Shown here piece by piece: positions 7,573-15,698 of a stretch of DNA of 35,635 bases; position 1 is the first letter of the stretch, and the number at the start of each line of letters is the position of its first letter. This stretch comes from Chitinophagales bacterium 65-1 (GTDB lineage Bacteria > Bacteroidota > Bacteroidia > Chitinophagales > Chitinophagaceae): assembly GCA_002050465.1 (NCBI GenBank), contig MWYX01000048.1, forward strand, positions 1-35,635, written 5' to 3'. Position numbers and translations under genes: made by a program. The notes below the pieces were generated by a model. That model was not told the origin of the DNA and did not search any database. It worked only from the letters and a program-made list of their open reading frames with translations.

Positions 7573-9678
7573 ATGTTTATGAACACTAACCGTATTCCTA
7601 TCTGGAAAAAAGCTCCTTTTCTTCGTCTTATTATTCCAGTTATAGCCGGGATATTGCTGCAATGGTATATTCAATTTGATTGGCCACTGATTTTATTTTC
7701 AGCAGTTTGTTTTGCTATAGCCTTAGCGGCTTTTCAATTACTGCCGTTAGTTCTTCGTTTTAAACTTCAGATACTTCAGGGATTTCTTATTAGCCTGATC
7801 TTAATCGTATTTGGTTTATTCATTACTTATCAAAAAGATATTCGTCATAATCAAAATTGGTTTGGAAATGTATATGAGGACAGTAGTTTAATAGTTGGAA
7901 CCATTAGGGAGCCTTTACTCGAGAAAAATAAATCATATAAAGCCGATGCAGTAATAACGAATGTTTTACATAATGACAGGATAAAAAATGCCACAGGTAA
8001 AATAATAATTTATTTTGAAAAAGATTCTGCTAATCCTCTATCCTTATTCTATGGAGACAAGATCCTTATAAATAAAAAAATACAACAAATAAAGAATTCA
8101 GGTAACCCCGGTGCTTTTAATTATCAACGCTATTTAGCCTTTCGTCAAATCTTCCATAATGTATTTCTAAAAAAGAGTGATTGGATTTTACTCCATAAAA
8201 AAGATATTAATCCATTTCAGCAATTTCTGTTTACTGCAAGAGAGAATGTTTTAAACATTTTGCGGCAGAATATGCAGGGCCGAGATGATCAGCTTGCAAT
8301 TGCAGAAGCTTTATTGATCGGTTATACGCAGGATCTTGACAAAGATTTAGTACAGGCTTACAGTAATACCGGTGTAGTACATATCATTGCCATTTCGGGT
8401 ATGCATTTAGGATTAATATATGTAATGCTTGTATGGCTTTTTAACAGAATACCCTTTATTAAAAGATCAAAAATTTTCAAGCTTGTACTTATACTTACAT
8501 GTTTATGGCTTTTTACTTTTCTTACCGGGGGCTCAGCATCTATTATGCGGGCTGCTGTTATGTTTACATGTATTGCAATTGGTAAAAGTTTTGACAGGCG
8601 CACCTCCATTTTAAATCCCCTGGCAGCCTCTGCATTTATTCTTTTATGTATTAACCCTTATTATTTGTGGGATGTAGGTTTTCAGCTTTCTTACCTGGCT
8701 GTTTCAGGGATAGTTATATTTCAAAAGCCTATTTATCATCTGGTTTATATTAAAAACTGGGGGTTAAATAAAATCTGGCAATTGATCAGCGTTACTATTG
8801 CTGCACAGATACTTACCTTTCCGGTTTGTCTTTATTATTTTCACCAGTTTCCAACTCTCTTTTTATTTACCAATATTTTACTGGTTCCCCTTTCGAGCGT
8901 TATTTTATTTGTAGAAATAGCTTTAGTAGCATTAGCATGGATACCATTTGTTGGATTGTATCTGGGTAAACTTACATGGTGGCTTGTATGGTTAATGAAC
9001 AAAACCATTTTATGGTTTAATAGTTTGCCATTTTCAATTTGGGATGGCATTTACGTTTCTGTACTTTCTACTATTCTTTTATACGCATTTGTTACAGGTA
9101 TAGCATACTGGTTATTAAATAAAAGTAAGTTTGCTTTTAAACTTTCTCTTTTTGTACTGCTTTGCTTAACTGCATTAACGGGGTATACAAAATGGAAAAC
9201 ATCAACACAACAAAAATTAATCGTTTATAATGTACCCCAGCAACAATCAATTGATTTTATAAATGGCAATAGATATAAATTTATTGGCGACTCTGTTTTA
9301 TTAGCAGATGGATTGTTGAAAAACTTTCATTTAAAGCCCGGAAGAATAGCTTTACAACTTAATAAAAAAGTTGATTCATTATCTACATTATACCAGCATA
9401 ATTATTTCTATCAATTTCATAATAAGAGGATATTACTAATTAATGAATCAATTATATTTCAGCCTGCAGCACAAAAAATAAATGTTGATTATATTATCGT
9501 TTCTAAAAATCCAAAGCTCTACATTCCGCAATTGGCGCAGACTTTCAATTGCGGCCTATATATTTTTGATGGGTCTAACTCTTTGTGGAAAATTGCCAAA
9601 TGGAAAAAAGACTGCGAACAGCTACATTTGCGCTGCTTTTCTGTTCCCGAACAGGGAGCGTTTGTTATGGATTTATAG
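7573..9678 (+). CDS. ComEC/Rec2-family DNA-uptake channel without the metallo-beta-lactamase domain
   Basis: The 701-residue protein starts with membrane segments and a DUF4131-like soluble stretch (residues about 90-210, with NPGAFNYQRYL). The Competence domain follows, with its hallmark VVHIIAISGMHLGLIYVML near residue 270 and about ten membrane helices up to residue 540. The last 150 residues are soluble and lack the HxHxDH motif of a metallo-beta-lactamase domain, as is usual for the shorter Bacteroidota members. ComEC transports single-stranded DNA through the inner membrane; whether this cell is competent is unknown. An in-frame ATG two codons later (7579) is an equally possible start. 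purH follows after 15 bases. Confidence 0.88.
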   Translation: MFMNTNRIPIWKKAPFLRLIIPVIAGILLQWYIQFDWPLILFSAVCFAIALAAFQLLPLVLRFKLQILQGFLISLILIVFGLFITYQKDIRHNQNWFGNVYEDSSLIVGTIREPLLEKNKSYKADAVITNVLHNDRIKNATGKIIIYFEKDSANPLSLFYGDKILINKKIQQIKNSGNPGAFNYQRYLAFRQIFHNVFLKKSDWILLHKKDINPFQQFLFTARENVLNILRQNMQGRDDQLAIAEALLIGYTQDLDKDLVQAYSNTGVVHIIAISGMHLGLIYVMLVWLFNRIPFIKRSKIFKLVLILTCLWLFTFLTGGSASIMRAAVMFTCIAIGKSFDRRTSILNPLAASAFILLCINPYYLWDVGFQLSYLAVSGIVIFQKPIYHLVYIKNWGLNKIWQLISVTIAAQILTFPVCLYYFHQFPTLFLFTNILLVPLSSVILFVEIALVALAWIPFVGLYLGKLTWWLVWLMNKTILWFNSLPFSIWDGIYVSVLSTILLYAFVTGIAYWLLNKSKFAFKLSLFVLLCLTALTGYTKWKTSTQQKLIVYNVPQQQSIDFINGNRYKFIGDSVLLADGLLKNFHLKPGRIALQLNKKVDSLSTLYQHNYFYQFHNKRILLINESIIFQPAAQKINVDYIIVSKNPKLYIPQLAQTFNCGLYIFDGSNSLWKIAKWKKDCEQLHLRCFSVPEQGAFVMDL

Positions 9679-9693
9679 AATCTCCCTACTTAC

Positions 9694-11223
9694 ATGAATA
9701 AAAAAATTAAAACCGCACTCATCTCTGTTTTTAATAAAGATCAACTGCAAAATCTGGTTCAGCTTTTACATTCACTGGATATAAGAATTTATTCAACGGG
9801 GGGCACCCAACAATTTATTGAAGAATTGGGTATTTCCTGTATTGCTGTAGAATCCCTTACATCCTATCCTTCTATTTTAGGGGGAAGAGTTAAAACGCTT
9901 CATCCATCTGTATTTGGAGGTATCCTGGGAAGGAGAGATAATGAAAAAGATGTTGAAGAGATGGCTCAATATAATATTCCGGAAATTGACCTTGTTATTG
10001 TAGATCTGTATCCTTTTGAAGAAACGGTAAGATCAACAAATGATGAAACTGCTATTATAGAAAAGATCGACATAGGTGGCCCTTCAATGATTAGAGCTGC
10101 GGCGAAAAATTATAAAGACGTAACCATTATCGCCGCAAAAAAAGATTATTCAGAGCTTGAAAAAATTCTTAGGGAACAAAATGGTGAAACTACTTTAGAG
10201 CAGCGTAAAAGTTTTGCAATTAAAGCATTTGATGTTTGTACCGGGTATAATATTTCGATATCAAATTACTTTAACCATGCGGCGTTTTACAACCCCTTCA
10301 CCAGCAACAAAAATATTTTACGCTATGGAGAGAATCCGCATCAGGCGGCAGTTTTTTATGGTAACCTGGGGGATAATTTTATTCAACTTCACGGTAAAGA
10401 GCTTTCTTATAATAATTTGGCAGATGCAGACGCAGCCATTCAATTAATGAGTGAATTTAAAGTCTCCCCTTGGGGGGGAGATTTAAATGGGGCTGTTTTT
10501 GCCATTATAAAACACACTAACGTTTGCGGAATTGCGAAAAGACAGACACTAAAGCAAGCGTGGGAGGCAGCCTTACAAGGTGACACTGAAAGTGCCTTTG
10601 GCGGAGTATTAATAGCCAATTCAGAAATAGATAAAGAAACTGCACCTGCCATCAATGAGTTATTTTTCGAAGTATTAATTGCTCCGTCTTTCAATGAAAA
10701 TGCTTTAGAAATATTGAAAAGTAAAAAGAACCGGATCCTTCTTCAACAAAAGCAAAACATTCCTTCTACACATCAGTTCAAAACTGTATTAAATGGATTG
10801 CTCACTCAGCAAAATGATGTAGGAAGTTATACTGACTGGATTGAGGCTGGAAAAGAATCTACACAAACGGAAAAAGAAAATCTGGAGTTTGCCAATATTA
10901 TCTGTAAACATTTAAAAAGTAATGCAATTGCTCTTGTAAAGGGCAACCAATTAATTGGTAAAGGCTGTGGTCAAACTTCACGTATCGATGCATTACGGCA
11001 AGCCATTGAAAAAGCCAGGCAATTTGATTTTGATTTAAATGAAGCTGTATTAGCCAGCGATGCGTTTTTTCCTTTTGATGATTGTGTAAAAATTGCTCAT
11101 GCTGCCGGTATAACAGCCTTTATACAACCCGGCGGATCTATACGGGATAAAGATTCGATTGAATATTGCAAGCAAAACAACCTGGTAATGGTGATAACAG
11201 GCATGCGCCATTTTAAACATTGA
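9694..11223 (+). CDS. purH: Bifunctional AICAR transformylase / IMP cyclohydrolase, with an in-frame repeat insertion
   Basis: The 509-residue protein has the N-terminal IMP cyclohydrolase domain (IYSTGGTQQFIEELGI, GGRVKTLHPSVFGGIL, IGGPSMIRAAAKN) and the C-terminal AICAR formyltransferase domain (ENPHQAAVFY, AIIKHTNVCGIA, DAFFPFDD, IQPGGSIRD). It performs the last two steps of IMP synthesis. The unusual part is residues 256-266 (KVSPWGGDLNG), encoded by a palindromic repeat. E. coli PurH has about nine fewer residues between the preceding EF and the VIVKH motif. The insertion ends about seven residues before the catalytic Lys273-His274 pair. All other motifs are intact, so the enzyme is probably functional. 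It sits between comEC and an EamA gene with 3-base spacing to the latter. Confidence 0.95.
   Translation: MNKKIKTALISVFNKDQLQNLVQLLHSLDIRIYSTGGTQQFIEELGISCIAVESLTSYPSILGGRVKTLHPSVFGGILGRRDNEKDVEEMAQYNIPEIDLVIVDLYPFEETVRSTNDETAIIEKIDIGGPSMIRAAAKNYKDVTIIAAKKDYSELEKILREQNGETTLEQRKSFAIKAFDVCTGYNISISNYFNHAAFYNPFTSNKNILRYGENPHQAAVFYGNLGDNFIQLHGKELSYNNLADADAAIQLMSEFKVSPWGGDLNGAVFAIIKHTNVCGIAKRQTLKQAWEAALQGDTESAFGGVLIANSEIDKETAPAINELFFEVLIAPSFNENALEILKSKKNRILLQQKQNIPSTHQFKTVLNGLLTQQNDVGSYTDWIEAGKESTQTEKENLEFANIICKHLKSNAIALVKGNQLIGKGCGQTSRIDALRQAIEKARQFDFDLNEAVLASDAFFPFDDCVKIAHAAGITAFIQPGGSIRDKDSIEYCKQNNLVMVITGMRHFKH
10460..10492 (+). repeat. Palindromic element (family A) inside purH
   Basis: The core AAGTCTCCCCTTGGGGGGG followed by GAGATTTAAATGGGG matches, in reverse orientation, the intergenic sequence at 14970-14998 (AAGTCTCCCTTTGGGGA followed by GATTTAGAGG). 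The CTCCCC/GGGGAG arms form a hairpin. It contributes whole codons to purH and keeps the frame. Confidence 0.8.
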
Positions 11224-11226
11224 GCC

Positions 11227-12186
11227 ATGCAGAAATTTTTCACACAAAAATATTATGCTGATAAACAGCAGAATACTTCTACAAAAAGCAAAGCGCTGTT
11301 TGCTTTGGCTTGGGTAAGCATTTTTTGGGGAACTACATGGCTGGCATCAAAAGAAGCTGTAAGAGACATGCCTGCTTTGCAAATAATAGCAATAAGACAA
11401 TTGATCGGCGGTGCTTTATATATCGCTTTTTTTATTTTTAAAAAACATCCATGGCCTAAAGGCAAACAATGGATCCCGATTTTAGTAATGAGTTTTTTAA
11501 CCTTCATGCTGAGTAACGCATTAAGTACATGGGGAGTTAAATTTATTCCCAGTGGCTTGGGTGCTATTATGGGGGCTATCTTCCCGCTATGGCTTGTTAT
11601 AATTACAATGATCAACGGAAAACATTTGCCCAGACAGGCTTTATTGGGACTATTGATGGGCTTTGGCGGTATATGTATTATTTTTTATGAACATCTCAAA
11701 GACTTTTTAAACCCTGATTTCCGGTTTGGGATTTTGCTATCATTAGGCGCTACCATTTCGTGGGCCTTTAGTACACTTTATACTAAACAACAGGCAATAA
11801 ATTTTAATCCGTATTTCAGCCTGGGTTTTCAAATGCTAATTTCGGGGATTATAATATTGCTGATTGCCGAGGCTACAAACAATACCGTAAAGTTGTCTGA
11901 GATCCCTTCATCTGCCTGGTGGGCTATAAGCTACCTGGTAGTTGTTGGCTCTGTATTAACTTTTATTGCTTACATATATTCACTCCAACATTTACCAACC
12001 GCCCTGGCTTCTATTTATGCATATATAAATCCTATTGTGGCGGTGCTTTTAGGTGCTGCCATACTTAATGAAAAGCTTACTATTTTTATCGCCATTGGTG
12101 GCGCTGTTACCATAGTGGGAGTGTATCTTGTAAACCACAGTTTTAAAAAGAAAATTAGCCCCCTGCCCCCCGAAGGGGGAACTTAA
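11227..12186 (+). CDS. EamA-family (DMT superfamily) transporter
   Basis: The 319-residue protein has about ten membrane helices arranged as two EamA halves: first half FALAWVSIFWGTTWLASKEA to about residue 155, second half GILLSLGATISWAFSTLYTK to about 305. Typical motifs are SNALSTWGVKFIPSGLGAIM and LPTALASIYAYINPIVAVLLG. Family members export or import amino acids and other metabolites; the substrate is not predictable. The last residues (SPLPPEGGT) and the stop codon derive from a tandem palindromic repeat that starts at 12157, so the natural C-terminus was probably elsewhere. The start lies 3 bases after the purH stop, which suggests co-transcription. Confidence 0.88.
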   Translation: MQKFFTQKYYADKQQNTSTKSKALFALAWVSIFWGTTWLASKEAVRDMPALQIIAIRQLIGGALYIAFFIFKKHPWPKGKQWIPILVMSFLTFMLSNALSTWGVKFIPSGLGAIMGAIFPLWLVIITMINGKHLPRQALLGLLMGFGGICIIFYEHLKDFLNPDFRFGILLSLGATISWAFSTLYTKQQAINFNPYFSLGFQMLISGIIILLIAEATNNTVKLSEIPSSAWWAISYLVVVGSVLTFIAYIYSLQHLPTALASIYAYINPIVAVLLGAAILNEKLTIFIAIGGAVTIVGVYLVNHSFKKKISPLPPEGGT

Positions 12187-12215
12187 AAGCCCCCTGTCTC
12201 CGAAGGGGGGGAACT
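12157..12215 (+). repeat. Two tandem palindromic units overlapping the EamA 3' end
   Basis: Two copies of an AGCCCCCTG..CCGAAGGGGG..AACT unit lie 31 bases apart (12157-12183 and 12188-12215). Each can fold on its CCCCC/GGGGG arms. The first unit encodes the C-terminal residues of the EamA transporter and the stop lies in the linker. A further hairpin, CCTTCC (12274-12279) with GGAAGG (12286-12291), lies downstream before the convergent lutB. Confidence 0.8.
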
Positions 12216-12334
12216 CAGGGACAAAATTGCATTCACTTATTTGTTACTCTTTAAAATGGAAGGTATTTGCTCTCCTTCCTTTTCGGGAAGGCTTTAGTGT
12301 AATCTTTAAACTTTTAAAAAGGTTGATGGGATGG

Positions 12335-13714
12335 CTATTTGTGGGGATGGATTTCCTTCCACATTTCATTAAATGTTTTTTGGCTAAAGTCTAATTCACC
12401 TCTCTGCTTATGCCACCCTGTAAAAATTTTATTTACCATCCAGTTCTTTATTTTCCCGTTACCCATATTCATCATCCTCCTGCTTAAAGATGCTTTTTTC
12501 CATATTTTCCATGCAATTTTTTCACCCAAAGAAACTGCTCCTGTTTGTACCGCCTCATTCCTGTTCTCCAGCAGCAATTCATGTAAATTTATTTTAACCG
12601 CACATACTTCTGTGCAATTGCCGCAAAGTGAAGAGGCGTAACTTAAGTGTTTGTATTCATCCAAACCCTGTAAATGCGGAGTGATAACGCTGCCTATAGG
12701 CCCGCTATAAGTTGCCCCGTAGGCATGCCCACCAATATTTTTATAAACGGGGCATGCATTTAAACATGCGCCACATCTTATGCAATAAAGACTTTCTCTT
12801 TGTTTTGGATTTGCTAAAATATTGGTTCGTCCATTATCAATTAATATCACATACATTTCTTCAGGGCCGTCAGTTTCATTAAGCTGTTTCGGTCCGCTGA
12901 TAATTGTATTATAAACAGTTATTTTTTGTCCGGTACCATAGGTTGCAAGCAATGGCCAGAATAATCCAAGATCACATATAGAAGGTATTATTTTTTCAAT
13001 ACCTGCAATTACTATATGCGTCTTTGGAAAGGCTGAACTCAATCTTGCATTGCCTTCATTCTCTGTAACGGCAATACTTCCTGTATCACTTATAATAAAG
13101 TTTGCTCCGGTTATTCCTATTTCTGCCTTTACATATTTTTCTCTTATTTTTTCCCTGGCAACTAAAGTGAGTTGTTGCGGAGTTAGCTTTGGATCGGTTC
13201 CTAATTTTTCTGCAAAAAGCTTTGCTACGTCTTCTTTGCTTTTATGCATAGCAGGTGTAACTATATGATAAGGCGCTTCATTATCTAATTGCTGTATGTA
13301 TTCACCCAGGTCAGTCTCTACAATCTCAATATTATTTTTTTCAAGAAATTTATTCAGATGAATTTCTTCTGTAACCATACTCTTACTCTTCACAATGCTT
13401 TTGCAATTTTTTTCTTTGCAAATACTTAAAATTTCATCCAGGGCTTCCTGTGCGTTAGATGCCCAGATAAGTTTTCCGCCATTCTTTCCAAAATTTTTTT
13501 CAAATTGTTCCAGCTGGTGATCCAAAGTTTCAATAGCTTTCCATTTTACGTTTTTAGCCCTTTCCCTGGCAAGATGAACATCACTAAACTGGCTTTTACC
13601 CTGTGGCACTACTGCATTATATCTGCCTATATTAAAGTTTATTTTTTGCCTGTGTTCCAGGTCAGCGCTCTTTACTGTGCTCTTAGCTTTGAACGTTGCT
13701 GAGGTTTCTGTCAT
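12335..13714 (-). CDS. lutB: LutB-type iron-sulfur protein of lactate utilisation
   Basis: The 459-residue protein has an N-terminal LUD domain (SIVKSKSMVTEEIHLN, ITGANFIISDTGSIAVTENEGN) and a C-terminal ferredoxin-like part. Its first cluster motif is CIRCGACLNACP (Cys311, 314, 317, 321) and the second is CGNCTEVC (Cys364, 367, 371). LutB is the middle subunit of the LutABC complex that oxidises L-lactate to pyruvate in Bacillus. lutA and lutC are not adjacent here, so the partners must lie elsewhere or the protein has another role. The gene start overlaps the 3' end of the glycine C-acetyltransferase gene by 32 bases, implying translational coupling. Confidence 0.9.
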   Translation of the reverse strand: MTETSATFKAKSTVKSADLEHRQKINFNIGRYNAVVPQGKSQFSDVHLARERAKNVKWKAIETLDHQLEQFEKNFGKNGGKLIWASNAQEALDEILSICKEKNCKSIVKSKSMVTEEIHLNKFLEKNNIEIVETDLGEYIQQLDNEAPYHIVTPAMHKSKEDVAKLFAEKLGTDPKLTPQQLTLVAREKIREKYVKAEIGITGANFIISDTGSIAVTENEGNARLSSAFPKTHIVIAGIEKIIPSICDLGLFWPLLATYGTGQKITVYNTIISGPKQLNETDGPEEMYVILIDNGRTNILANPKQRESLYCIRCGACLNACPVYKNIGGHAYGATYSGPIGSVITPHLQGLDEYKHLSYASSLCGNCTEVCAVKINLHELLLENRNEAVQTGAVSLGEKIAWKIWKKASLSRRMMNMGNGKIKNWMVNKIFTGWHKQRGELDFSQKTFNEMWKEIHPHK

Positions 13715-14915
13715 TGGTTTTTAATTTATTCTTTAGCACCTGTAGTTCTTCCCCAATTTTTGTAAAGGCTTTAATGGCTTTATTAAGATCCTTTTTTTTG
13801 TGAGCTGCACTTATCTGTACACGAATGCGTGCCTGCCCCTTTGCTACCACTGGAAAGAAAAATCCTATTACATAAATTCCTTCTTCCAAAAGTTTAGCTG
13901 CAAAATCCTGCGCCAATACTGCATCATATAACATTATGGGAACAATTGGATGGTCGCCGGGCTTGATATCAAAACCGGCGGCGGTCATTTTCGCTCTGAA
14001 ATATTTTGTATTTTTCTCCAGCTTATCACGCAGCCGGGTAGTTTTACTTAGCATGTTAAATACAGCGATAGATGCGCCAACAATACTTGGTGCAACACTA
14101 TTGCTGAATAAATAAGGCCGGCTTCTTTGCCGAAGCATTTCAATAATTTCTTTTTTACCACTGGTAAATCCCCCGCTGGCGCCCCCTAATGCTTTACCCA
14201 GCGTACCTGTTATGATATCAATTCTTCCCATCACATTTCTATACTCATGTGTGCCCCTTCCGTTTTTTCCAAGAAAACCACTTGAATGGCTTTCATCAAT
14301 CATTACGATAGCATCATATCTGTCAGCAAGGTTACAGATAATATCAAGCTCTGCTATAGTTCCATCCATGCTGAATGATCCGTCAGTAACAATTATACGG
14401 CTTCTTGATCCTGCTGATTCTATTAATTTATTTTCAAGGTCTACCATGTTATTATGATCGTATCGTAAGCGCTGTGCTTTGCATAATCTTACTCCATCAA
14501 TAATACTTGCATGGTTTAAGGCATCAGAAATAATTGCATCCTGTTCACCAAATAAAGGTTCAAAAACCCCTCCATTGGCATCAAATGCTGCTACATATAA
14601 AATGGTATCCTCAGTTCCTAAAAATTCAGATATTTTATTTTCAAGCTCTTTATGAATATCCTGGGTACCGCAAATAAAGCGTACGCTGCTAAGTCCATAT
14701 CCTCTTTTGTCAATATATTTTTTAGCCGCTTTAATTACTTTGGGATGTGATGACAAGCCAAGATAATTATTGGCACAAAAATTTAAAACAGTTTTTCCGT
14801 TAACTGTAATTCTTGCTCCCTGTTCGCTGGTGATTATTCTTTCATTTTTATACAGCCCGGCAACCTTTATTTCCTCTAATTCTGAGCCAATCCGATCAAC
14901 AAAATTTGTATTCAT
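13683..14915 (-). CDS. kbl: Glycine C-acetyltransferase (2-amino-3-ketobutyrate CoA ligase)
   Basis: The 410-residue protein is a PLP-dependent alpha-oxoamine synthase. It has FCANNYLGLSSHP, RFICGTQDIHKELE, VMIDESHSSGFLG (Asp207 and His210) and the Schiff-base lysine Lys241 in TGTLGKALGGASGG. The RFICGTQ motif and close overall fit favour Kbl over serine palmitoyltransferase or BioF. Kbl cleaves 2-amino-3-oxobutyrate, derived from threonine, to glycine and acetyl-CoA. The C-terminus has about 15 extra polar residues that overlap lutB. A TAGGTTTG promoter box lies 20 bases upstream of the start codon. Confidence 0.88.
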   Translation of the reverse strand: MNTNFVDRIGSELEEIKVAGLYKNERIITSEQGARITVNGKTVLNFCANNYLGLSSHPKVIKAAKKYIDKRGYGLSSVRFICGTQDIHKELENKISEFLGTEDTILYVAAFDANGGVFEPLFGEQDAIISDALNHASIIDGVRLCKAQRLRYDHNNMVDLENKLIESAGSRSRIIVTDGSFSMDGTIAELDIICNLADRYDAIVMIDESHSSGFLGKNGRGTHEYRNVMGRIDIITGTLGKALGGASGGFTSGKKEIIEMLRQRSRPYLFSNSVAPSIVGASIAVFNMLSKTTRLRDKLEKNTKYFRAKMTAAGFDIKPGDHPIVPIMLYDAVLAQDFAAKLLEEGIYVIGFFFPVVAKGQARIRVQISAAHKKKDLNKAIKAFTKIGEELQVLKNKLKTNDRNLSNVQS

Positions 14916-14934
14916 ATTACATAATTAATAACCG

Positions 14935-14942
14935 CAAACCTA
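14935..14942 (-). promoter_or_regulatory. -7 promoter box (TAGGTTTG) of kbl-lutB
   Basis: Read on the minus strand, TAGGTTTG matches TAnnTTTG exactly and lies 19 bases before the kbl start codon. A clear -33 element was not seen. Confidence 0.5.
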
Positions 14943-14969
14943 CATGAAATTGAGAAAACACACCCCTTG

Positions 14970-15155
14970 CCCTCTAAATCTCCCCAAAGGGAGACTTATG
15001 AAGGACTTAAACGGAAAGTGAAACGTATGTTATGGTTGATGAATAATTTAACTTCAAAAAATTATTAGCTAACAAAGTCCTCCTTTTAGGAAGCCTGCCT
15101 GTCGGCAGACAAAGATTTAGGAGGAGAATGTAACTTTTCGCTTTAACTGTCCGTT
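14970..15155. repeat. Dense cluster of palindromic repeats, including one nested in another
   Basis: This gap holds a family A palindrome at 14970-14998, a second A-like copy at 15074-15090 plus 15111-15126, and a family B palindrome (GCCTGCCTGTCGGCAGAC) at 15091-15110 that splits that second copy. Imperfect inverted arms lie outside: TTAAACGGAAAGTGAAACG near 15008-15026 and its partner near 15136-15155. It lies between kbl (-) and the sigma-factor gene (+) and leaves only about 48 bases for the sigma-gene promoter. Confidence 0.75.
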
Positions 15156-15203
15156 TAACTGTAAAATACATGCTTATCAGAGTAATTGTAAATTGCCAGC
15201 TAA

Positions 15204-15653
15204 ATGACCGAGAAAGAGTATAACCAATGTGTTAGCCAGTATGCTGATAATGTTTATCGCTTTATCCTGAAAAATCTAGGGCATAAGGAAGATGCGCAGG
15301 ATGTAGTGCAGACGGCTTTTGAAAAACTTTGGATAAACAGAAACCAGGTTGATAATGAAAGAAGTAAATCATACTTGTTTACTGTTGCTTATAACCAGAT
15401 GATAGACCATATAAGAAAGCAAAAAAGAATTACGTTGCAGGATGATTTTAAAGAGGAAGCAGGATTAATTAATAAGCAGGAACATACTGTAAAAAAAATA
15501 CTGGATGAAGCCCTGCATAAACTTAGTGAAACACAGAAAAGCCTTGTATTATTAAAAGATTATGAGGGTTATAGTTACCAGGAGATCGGCATAATAACAG
15601 GATTAAGAGAAAGCCAGGTAAAGGTTTACCTGCACAGGGCACGACTGCAATAA
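15204..15653 (+). CDS. ECF RNA polymerase sigma factor (possibly shortened by a frameshift)
   Basis: The 149-residue protein has sigma region 2 (YADNVYRFILKNLGHKEDAQ, DVVQTAFEKLW, YLFTVAYNQMIDHIRK) and region 4 (LHKLSETQKSLVLLKDYEGY, SYQEIGIITGLRESQVKVYL). It would direct RNA polymerase to a stress or envelope regulon. The protein ends abruptly at HRARLQ. Reading one base back at that point gives IKNIFSEKRERDIK and a stop at 15692-15694, just 4 bases before the next ATG, which looks like the expected family C-terminus. The gene heads a sigma/anti-sigma/outer-membrane set. Confidence 0.88.
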   Translation: MTEKEYNQCVSQYADNVYRFILKNLGHKEDAQDVVQTAFEKLWINRNQVDNERSKSYLFTVAYNQMIDHIRKQKRITLQDDFKEEAGLINKQEHTVKKILDEALHKLSETQKSLVLLKDYEGYSYQEIGIITGLRESQVKVYLHRARLQ

Positions 15654-15698
15654 AAAACATATTTAGTGAGAAGAGAGAACGTGATATAAAGTAAACAA

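Noticed and set aside
7573-9678. Possible truncation of ComEC because the metallo-beta-lactamase domain is missing
   Set aside because: Bacteroidota ComEC proteins of about 700 residues commonly lack this domain; the frame is intact.
12274-12291. CCTTCC..GGAAGG hairpin as a classical terminator for lutB or eamA
   Set aside because: No T-run follows the stem on either strand; more likely another degenerate repeat copy.
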